Shown here: positions 56,560-64,000 of the stretch, piece by piece
Numbering within the stretch: the first letter of the stretch is position 1
How the letters are laid out: every line of letters begins with the position of its first letter
Origin: Talinum fruticosum
Lineage: Eukaryota; Streptophyta; Magnoliopsida; Caryophyllales; Talinaceae
Assembly (NCBI GenBank): GCA_021018815.1
Contig: JAITYX010000083.1
Span: 1,984,001 to 2,048,000 of the forward strand
Direction: 5' to 3'
DNA: 64,000 bases
Notes under the pieces: model-generated
What the model was told of the DNA's origin: nothing
Database searches by the model: none
The model's input: only the letters and a program-made list of their open reading frames with translations
Program-made: the position numbers and the translations under genes

Positions 56560-59500
56560 CTCGCTTCACCTTTAATTCAGCTTCTGTGTTGAGATGAGGG
56601 AAAATTAATTAAGAACAAACCATAATTCTCATCTTGGCTTGGCTTGGCTTTGCTCTGGTGGTCGTCAGTACCTTAATAAGTAAGAATGGGAGAAAAGCCG
56701 CACAATTTCTTTCTATCTTTTTTTTTGTTTTTGGTAAGTTATGCCCCCATCCCCTAATATATTCTCCTGGCCTTGATTGCGCTTTGGTGGCCTCTATAGA
56801 AGATATGTGGCCGTTATTTATTGTTTTCTGTTTTGGTCGACTAGGGTTTTTTTTTTTTTTTTTTTTTTGGAAGTGAAGTGGTTATGACAAAAGTTGCTAA
56901 TAATTAATTAATAATTTTATATTCTGCCCCGTGCAATGCAAATAGAAAATTTTTTGAGTTTTTGTCATGATAATAATTAATATCTATATAAATTATAATA
57001 AATCGTCTAGTAATTAATTTTTTAAAAATATTTAAGCTTGAATATAGTTTTTTTTATAGAAAGAGGGAGGGGTGGTTTATATTAAATTCGAATCCAAAAA
57101 ATAAATAAATCATCTCAAGTTTGGGATACAACTAAATTCAATTATAATAAATCATTAAGTTGATTCATTTAAACATATTATACTAAATTCAATTTTGATA
57201 ACAACTATAACATCTTAATTTTGTTGAACAACTTGATAATTATAGTAGTCCATAATTTTTCTAAGTCATTGATAAAAATTTAATAATAAAATTTTTTATG
57301 TTTTAGCCCAAAGAAATATTGTGTCATTTGTTCAATTGTGAATAAATAAAATAAAATAAAATTCGTACACTGAGATTCTAAGTGCATTAGGTCTCAAATT
57401 CGATTCCCCATTCTCTTATTGTTTTCTACTGTCTTTTGTGGCTCCACTCGTAAAATAAAATTAAAAAAAAATTAGTCATGCATTATGATAAATCACCTTG
57501 TTAATTATTTTTAAAAAATCACATATCTAAAATTACACATATAATGATTCTTTTTCGATATATATGGCTGATTATAGTAGGATTTTTTTATATTAGTCGA
57601 CTTAGCCGATGAATATTGAAAAATTAATAATTTATAAATATTTATAAGTTATGACTAAGATCATGTTAAAGTAGGTCATACAAAACATTTTACAAAATTA
57701 TCTCAGTACGTATCTACAGAAAAACAATCTCCGCCCTTAAACATGCATTCAATCGTAGTAAAAAGAATATTTATATTTTTAATTCTGTTCAAAGAACACT
57801 TTTAGAGTTAGATGGGTGATTCCTTGCGTGAGCCAAGCAAAACAAGCCCTTGTGGGCTACTGATCTCATATTCCTTATCTTCTCCTCAGTAGTTAGATGG
57901 GGTGGCTGTTTGTATTTTGGGGTGACAGGACAGCTCCCAGTCAACCGACACCTCTCGCTTTCTCTCTCGTCTTTTATTATCACATCTAATTATATTTTTT
58001 AAATCGTCAAATTTTAATAATAAATAAAAATATATTTTCCCAATGATATATGATTAAAGAATACGTTATATATACATATATAGTAGTAGTCCTAGGTTCG
58101 CATAGACCCGGGACAGTATAAGATAAAAACTTTTCTTTTATCTTTTACCTCCTTAAACAAATTCTCAATCAACACAAAAATACTATCAAGTTTTTAAAAT
58201 ATATCACAACATTTACAATGCTATAAGACAAAAAAATCCTCCATCGATCCAACTCCCGTTAAAATCTTAAATGTATTAGAATCTTACGATTCTAATTGAG
58301 TTCAAAAATTTGTGGTACGATCCTGATACGATTATATGATTCTAAGATCCGATCCACGATTCTAAATAAATAAATTGCTAACAAATCATTTTACTCGAGA
58401 ATTCATCACAATTGTAGGCTTTTGAAACAAAATATTTGTCAAATTATAACTAAATTGGGTTTCTATAAATTTATATAAATATTTGCTAAGATTTTTATTC
58501 TTATAAAAGAAATTTCACTATTACAAACAAATATTAAAATTTTACGAGTCTACGATTCCGATTCTAACCACCTTCGATCGATTCTAAGTAGAATCCGATT
58601 CTAACAACCTTAGTGAGCACGACCAACAAACATCGAGAACAGGGCATATAGGACGAAGGAAATAAGGAGCAGCCAGCCAACATCGGGCACGGGCTAGCAC
58701 TACTACATAAATGACTTTGTATTACGGGCCTCTTACAACGGTTTTTCACATTAAATCTCTCGTCTCGATTCTTTTTATCTTTCTTTGTTCCTGTTTTATT
58801 ATTTGTGAGTGAAATCCTAATCCTAACAAATTTAGCATATCCAGCGTTAATTGATTTTTAATCAAACTAATCTTTGTTCCTAACCATAAAATTTGGATTA
58901 TATTTATGTTAAAAAATGCTATTATTAATTGAGTACTTACTTACCTTTCTTTGTCCCAATCTCATTCTCCAACCCAACCACGCAACGATTGAGTTTTTTA
59001 TACTTACCACCCTTCACGTATTCAACATTAAATTTTTAACCTTTAAACTTTCGACTTAGTTTTTATCACCCTAACCGAAAATTCGGTAATTAAAAAATCA
59101 AGTAAAATGATCGGTTTATCGTCATTAAATTGTTTATTTCCTTCTTTTCTTTTCTTTTTTTTTTTTTTTGAAATTAACATTCAATTCTTATTAACCCATA
59201 ATATTGTCAAATTTTCATTTTCAAAAATCTGTTAATGTTTATACGTGATTAACAGAAAAGTACATGTAGTAGTTTATTAGTGAATATAGGATGGAGAAAT
59301 ATAATTCTGAAATTTATCAATGAATAATATAGGAGGGAGAAATATTAAAAATTATAGTTGTCCATGCGACGGTTAATAGATGGCACTTAAATATTAATAA
59401 TACAATTCTTCACCGTGACAAATTGAGAAATTTATCATCCCAAAATAATATTTGTTCCAAAAACAAAAATTGAAATAAACACCAAGTGCACCCTTTATAA

Positions 59501-59675
59501 GGGAACAGTAGTCCTGGACCACATGTCAAGAAATGGTAGGAGAAAACAGAAATAGACAATTTCGGGGGATAAATTTTTTTTTTTTTTTGTCTTTTATTAA
59601 TCTCGGGTTCATGTGGGGCGAGTTTGTGAAGCTATTGCTTATTATTATGAAACTAAATTTCAAGTGTTGGCCATG
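56560..59675. other. AT-rich intergenic DNA with low-complexity tracts
   Basis: No supported gene. A long T-run at about 56848-56870 creates the ORF at 56634-56876. GCCCCGTGCAATGCA at 56927 is a variant of the palindromic motif seen at 36579. ATTCTAAG/GATTCTAA motifs recur at 58260-58610. CACTACTACATAAATGACTT at 58698 looks like one CACTA terminus without a partner. Confidence 0.45.
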
Positions 59676-59885
59676 ATAGTTGTTAGATTCCCTTTATAAT
59701 TGGTGGGACTCACACATTAAATTAAAAAAAAAAAAAAAAAGATAGCAAGTAAGCTTGTTATTTCAGCGAATATATATATATATACATATAATTGTTGGTT
59801 CCCTGCATAATTGGTGGGACTCACGTATTGATTTTTCTTTTTTAAAACAAAGAAGACAACAAGTGAACTTGCTACTGCACTGAAA
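59676..59885 (+). repeat. Degenerate ~112-bp tandem duplication
   Basis: Both units contain ATAATTGGTGGGACTCAC (59697 and 59808) followed by an A-rich run, then AGCAAGTAAGCTTGTTATTT or CAACAAGTGAACTTGCTACT. Confidence 0.75.
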
Positions 59886-60269
59886 AGCATAGAATGTAAA
59901 AGTCCTCTAGTGCATGCTATGTCTAAGTTTAGGTGAAGAAAATTTACCAAGGATACACCAGAATTTCGACCTCACAATTTATTATGTTGGAGTGCATTGC
60001 CTTAGTAAAGATTTGCACAATTTGGTAGAGTAAAGCTCGTCAAATTCTATAAATTCAAGACCAATTCACACAAAAACGAGGCACTTGCTAGTAAATTGGA
60101 TACTAGTGTACCATTAAAATTGGGTGAGATCAATTTTGTATTTTTTGCCCTGATTGAGTTAGGTATTCGAGTATATAGCCTATAATTTATTTAGAGGAGA
60201 TAATATTATAATACTACTACTCAAATAGTGAAGATATATTTTTCAAACCAATGGTCTAGTTTTGATTAG

Positions 60270-60840
60270 ACTCGAAAAACCGACCCGAACCGAACGGGTC
60301 AACCCGAACGATCCGAAACCCAAACCGAACCGACATCCAAAAGCAGTTGAACCGATTTTGACCCGAAAATCGAAATGAACTGACTCGAACCGAACCGACC
60401 CGAAATGACCCGAACCGAAACCGACCTGAATGCAAAATGACCCGAACCGAACCCAAAATGACCCGAATCGAATCGGATCCGAATCGATTTAACCCTAATA
60501 AAAGTGACCCAACCCACTTTTTTTTGTTGGGTCTCTCGGGATGGACTTTTGTGCCTATAGTGGTACAATTTTGAATTGATTTTGACCAAAAAAGTGACCC
60601 GATTACGACTAGATCGAAATTAACCGAATCAAACCCGAACGAGATTGACCCGAAGTTGAACCGAACCGAAGTTGACCCGAACCGAAACCGAGCGAACCCG
60701 AATGAGATCGACCGAATTTTACCCGAACCGAAGTTGACCCGAACCCGAAACCGAACCGGACCCGAACAAGATCGACTCGAAGTTAACTCGAACCGAACTA
60801 ACCCAAACCGAACCCGAACCGAATGACCCGATTACCGAGA
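60270..60840. repeat. CCGAACC/GACCCGAA minisatellite
   Basis: Dense, irregular units of 7-12 bp such as ACCCGAACCGA and GTTGACCCGAACCGAA, interrupted at about 60490-60600. The minus-strand ORFs rich in Arg, Phe, Gly, Ser and Val (60256-60589) are translations of the repeat. Confidence 0.85.
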
Positions 60841-63289
60841 ACAGTTTTGATATTTATCGGATGCAAGAAAGAAAATGTCACAATGTTCTTGCAAAAAATG
60901 TCACAATTACTAGACACAACGCCAAACAACTGTTAAAGGTCATGTTTCACAATTGTCAGAGCGTTTGCATCCCAATAATTTTTTTTTTTGGATTTTTGGG
61001 TGGGAATGATATGAACTTTGAGGGTATCAGCAAAAAACAATACGACTTTTTTCTTGGCGATGAACAAGTACGAACGTTAACATTATTGAACGATTTCGAA
61101 CACAACCAAGTTTGGGGCCGGAGCTCGTTAGAAAGCCGATGTATTAGGGAGTCAAAATTTTAACCTTATATTTTTTAGGTCTAATGACCAAATAAACAAA
61201 CTTTTTCTTAATTAATTCCCCAATACACGGAAGTTAGCTTATGCGGCCATTAAACCTCATAAACTTTGTGATAACTCTAATAAACTTTACTCGCTCATTT
61301 ATTCGGAATCCATCAAAAGTTATTTCATCATTCATTGAATGACTAAGGTTGAAAAATTAACTGCTGAAACTTCTTCAGATTAAGTTTGGTTAAAGTTTTT
61401 TTGACATTAATAATACATAACCTAAGAAAATCAAATCATAATCTTTTAAATCAAATCAAATAAAGTAGTCAGAAAATAAGGGAAAAAAATTATTTTACCC
61501 AACAAAAAAGAATAATTGAATAAAGGGAAGGGGGAGAATGTTAATTTTAGCGTTGCTTTGACACGAAGCACTGAATAATTAAATCAAAGAACCAAAAAAA
61601 AAAAAAAAATTTGGGCAGAATCGAAAAAACGATGTGGTTGCCTCAATTATTCGGATTCCTTCAACTCGAATTTCACAATTTATCTAACATTTTTTTACAA
61701 TGTAATAAGACTGTTTTAGATTCTTCTTGTCGTTAACAAAAATCTAGTTTATATAACAGAAACGAATAAAAAGGAACAGAAATAAATAGAAAATAAAAAT
61801 AAATAATTTTTTTTTTAATTTAGAAAAAGGCCTAACTTGATAACATTGACAAGCCATTCATTTGCTTTCCAGTCTCCACTAACTCGAAAAAGAATTATTC
61901 GGCCACTAGTGAAACTGCCATGAAATTACGTTGTGTTTCATAAGGTAAAGCCAATATTAGGCACTAGTTAAAGTCTATCTGATTTTATTTTATTGGTATA
62001 CTCTTTTAATTTACAATACTTATCTTTTTTAGACTTAACGGGAATATCAAGAAAATATAAGATTTATATAAAATTTAAGATAGAAGATTAATTTGTCCTA
62101 AGATACGATTGGAAATGAAGAAAGTTAATGAAAAAAAAAGAAAAAATAATTTATATGAGTAAAATTGATAAATTAGTCATTAATATGTCATTGAAATTAT
62201 AAAATGATAAAATATTGTTAAATGAAAAAAAAAGTTGAAATGATAGATATAGTGAAACAGAGGATGAAAATATAGTAGACTAGAATTAGCTAAATAAATA
62301 AAAAGTTTAGCCGTAATACACGGCATAGTTTTGTTATAGTTTCGTTGAAAAATAAATTTTACTAATGTCAGAACTATTTATTTTAGTCTGACTTTTTTTG
62401 TATATATAGCCCTAAAGTTTGACTTCTTCTAAATTCATCTAGTTATCAATTTTAAGTTTAGACCCAGGAATAGGTTCGGATATAAGACTTCTCACTCAAA
62501 AAGGCTCTTATAGATCTAATATTATCTTCAAGAACTAGGTTAACAAAAGTTGAAGCTGATGGTTGAAGGCTCATGAATAAGTTTATACTCTAACAATTAT
62601 ATTAGTGAAATGATATGTGTCTCGGACGAATACACATCTTAAGGGGGTCTTCTCTTAATTAAAAATTATTATATCATGTGATAAATTTTAAAAAATTATA
62701 TAGTTAAATAGTATAATTATATTATAATTTACAAATTATTTAAAATCATAGTTTTTTATCCTAACTTTTCATATTTATAAAGTTACACATATGACATATC
62801 TTTTGGGTAGGATTGATTCGAACAGAGTGTTATTTGATACTTTTCGATGTGACCAACGATTATCAAAGTTTTACATTCATAATTAATCATAATTATTAAA
62901 AAATTGAGATTTAGATCATAAAATATATTAATATAGGTTCGGGTAAGAAATTTAAAAGTGTCTTCATCACGTAAGATACATATTATTTCACGAAAAAACA
63001 ATTAATACAAACAAAAGACATAGAAAAATTAGTCATTAATATGTCATTGAAATTATAAAGTGACATATAATATAAAACGAAAAAGTTAATTAAAGTGATA
63101 AATATTGTGAAACTGATAGAGTACTAGGCAAGTGAGCTACTTTCTCTGTTTAAATCTTGGCGACTAGGAGAGAGGGGTTGTGGTGAGGAATCACAGGGGG
63201 CATTGGTTGGTGGAGAACAAGTTCCCGATTTCGTTCACCATTTATCATCATCTCCACTTCTTCACCCAATTCCCATATCCAAGCCCACC
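60841..63289. other. AT-rich intergenic DNA with two copies of the 8640-type repeat
   Basis: No gene seen. 62155-62290 and 63025-63130 share AAATTAGTCATTAATATGTC and TGAAATTATAAA with each other and, more distantly, with 8640-8760. CCGTAATACACGG at about 62310 is another short palindromic motif. The ORF at 60861-61163 is unsupported. Confidence 0.45.
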
Positions 63290-63838
63290 TCTTTAGTAAA
63301 GTGATCTACTCCTCCGAGCGACTTTATCAAAATCAATTTCGACGGGACCTTTTCTTTTACAAGTGCAATAGCAGGTTACATTTTACGTGATTGAAAATGA
63401 GGTCTTATTCGAGTAGGCACTAGATTCATGTATAAGGCATCTATACTTGTGTCCGAAGTTACAGCTATGCGAGATGGTATTAAAGCGGCATTAGATGCGG
63501 ACTTCACACACATATAAGTTGAGGAGACAACAAGTTAGTTATTCGAGCCGTTCAGGGTACCAGTCACATCCCATGGAAGATCCAGTCGCTAGTTCATGAT
63601 ATACGAAATATGCTTTTGTTATTCTCATGCTACTTAATTAATCATATTTTCATAGAGGGTAATATGACGAGTTGATTGTATCGCCAAATTAGGATGTGTT
63701 ATAAGGTCTAGAGCTACCTTTACATTATCCCCCTACAAGAGTTTTCATATATTCTTACTAATGATAGCATGGGTAGAACCCTTGAGAGAAGGGTTATCTA
63801 ACGTTCTTTGTACTTACCTTTCAAAAAAAAATTCTCAG
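63290..63838 (+). mobile_element. LINE 3' fragment with RNase H domain
   Basis: Across frames: FIKINFDGTFSFTSAIAGYI, then VSEVTAMRDGIKAALDADF and a degenerate remainder with stops. NFDG carries the RNase H active-site Asp. It ends with CTTTGTACTTACCTTTC and an A-run at about 63823-63831, as LINE 3' ends do. Confidence 0.7.
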
Positions 63839-63844
63839 TTTCGC

Positions 63845-64000
63845 TGGTCCTACATGCTGAAGAGGAAGCTCAAGCTTGCTTGCTTGCTTGCTTGGAGTCT
63901 AATGTGTACGAGAGGCTGGAATCGACAACCTCATGATCTAAATGCCCTCGAAGGAACAAATAAGGCCTTCCTCTCATCGAGTCATTTAGTTTTTGTTCTT
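63845..64000 (+). mobile_element. Second LINE RNase H fragment, running off the window
   Basis: LHAEEEAQACLLACLESNVYE in one frame resembles EEEARVCLFGLSYVHEAEF of the LINE at 9079-14478. A CTTG microsatellite (GCTTGCTTGCTTGCTTG, about 63874) lies within it. Confidence 0.45.

Noticed and set aside
56634..56876. 80-residue ORF upstream of the family-2 gene
   Set aside because: It ends in a poly-T tract, has no domain and lies in spacer.
60270..60840. Interstitial telomere repeat
   Set aside because: The unit is not TTTAGGG/CCCTAAA and the spacing is irregular.

Overview
The window is nuclear DNA from a flowering plant, most likely a eudicot. It has intron-containing genes with GT-AG splice sites, long AT-rich spacers, a plant-only myosin-receptor gene, and a typical angiosperm repeat load: a LINE with zf-RVT and RNase H regions, Ty1/copia and Ty3/gypsy-type LTR elements, a CACTA transposon and MITEs. 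The species cannot be told from the sequence. Genes are few and repeats fill most of the space.

Layout. (1) 191-6018 (+): a nine-exon NOL9/GRC3-type polynucleotide 5'-kinase gene. A convergent single-exon gene for a ~160-residue multi-pass membrane protein (family 1) lies at 6620-7105 (-). (2) 9079-14478: a decayed LINE with visible target-site duplications. 15203-19957: a large non-autonomous LTR element with a tRNA-Asp-type primer site and no 3' LTR. (3) 21298-23633: a family-2 membrane-protein gene (-), divergent from two small ORFs (+), followed by a deleted copia element (23994-26330). (4) 27888-34090: a second copy of the 4950-9062 plus 14490-15010 segment. It carries the last two NOL9 exons and a broken family-1 gene, and was hit by a CACTA element, a LINE fragment and a MITE. 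(5) 34780-39960: more family-1 copies (one intact, two fragments) between repeated spacer blocks. (6) 40391-49354: a recent LTR element with gag and protease traces; long tandem arrays occupy the place where a polymerase gene would be expected. (7) 49784-52357 (+): a three-exon myosin-binding (MYOB, GTD-binding/DUF593) gene. (8) 55910-56559 (-): a second family-2 gene. (9) From 56560 onward: AT-rich spacer, a CCGAACC-type minisatellite and LINE 3' fragments.

The three best-supported host genes (NOL9, MYOB, and the family-2 gene at 55910-56559) each appear to lack exactly one base, each time in a single-nucleotide run, and are otherwise open. That looks more like consensus error than parallel gene death. 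All three should be checked against reads before being called pseudogenes.

The genes do not form a pathway. NOL9 is an RNA-processing kinase, MYOB is a membrane receptor for myosin XI cargo transport, and the membrane-protein families are of unknown role. The main story is structural: a cassette made of the NOL9 3' end plus a family-1 gene has been copied locally several times, and insertions order some of the later events. I found no previously undescribed functional system. The most unusual items are this cassette expansion and the LTR element built from tandem arrays.
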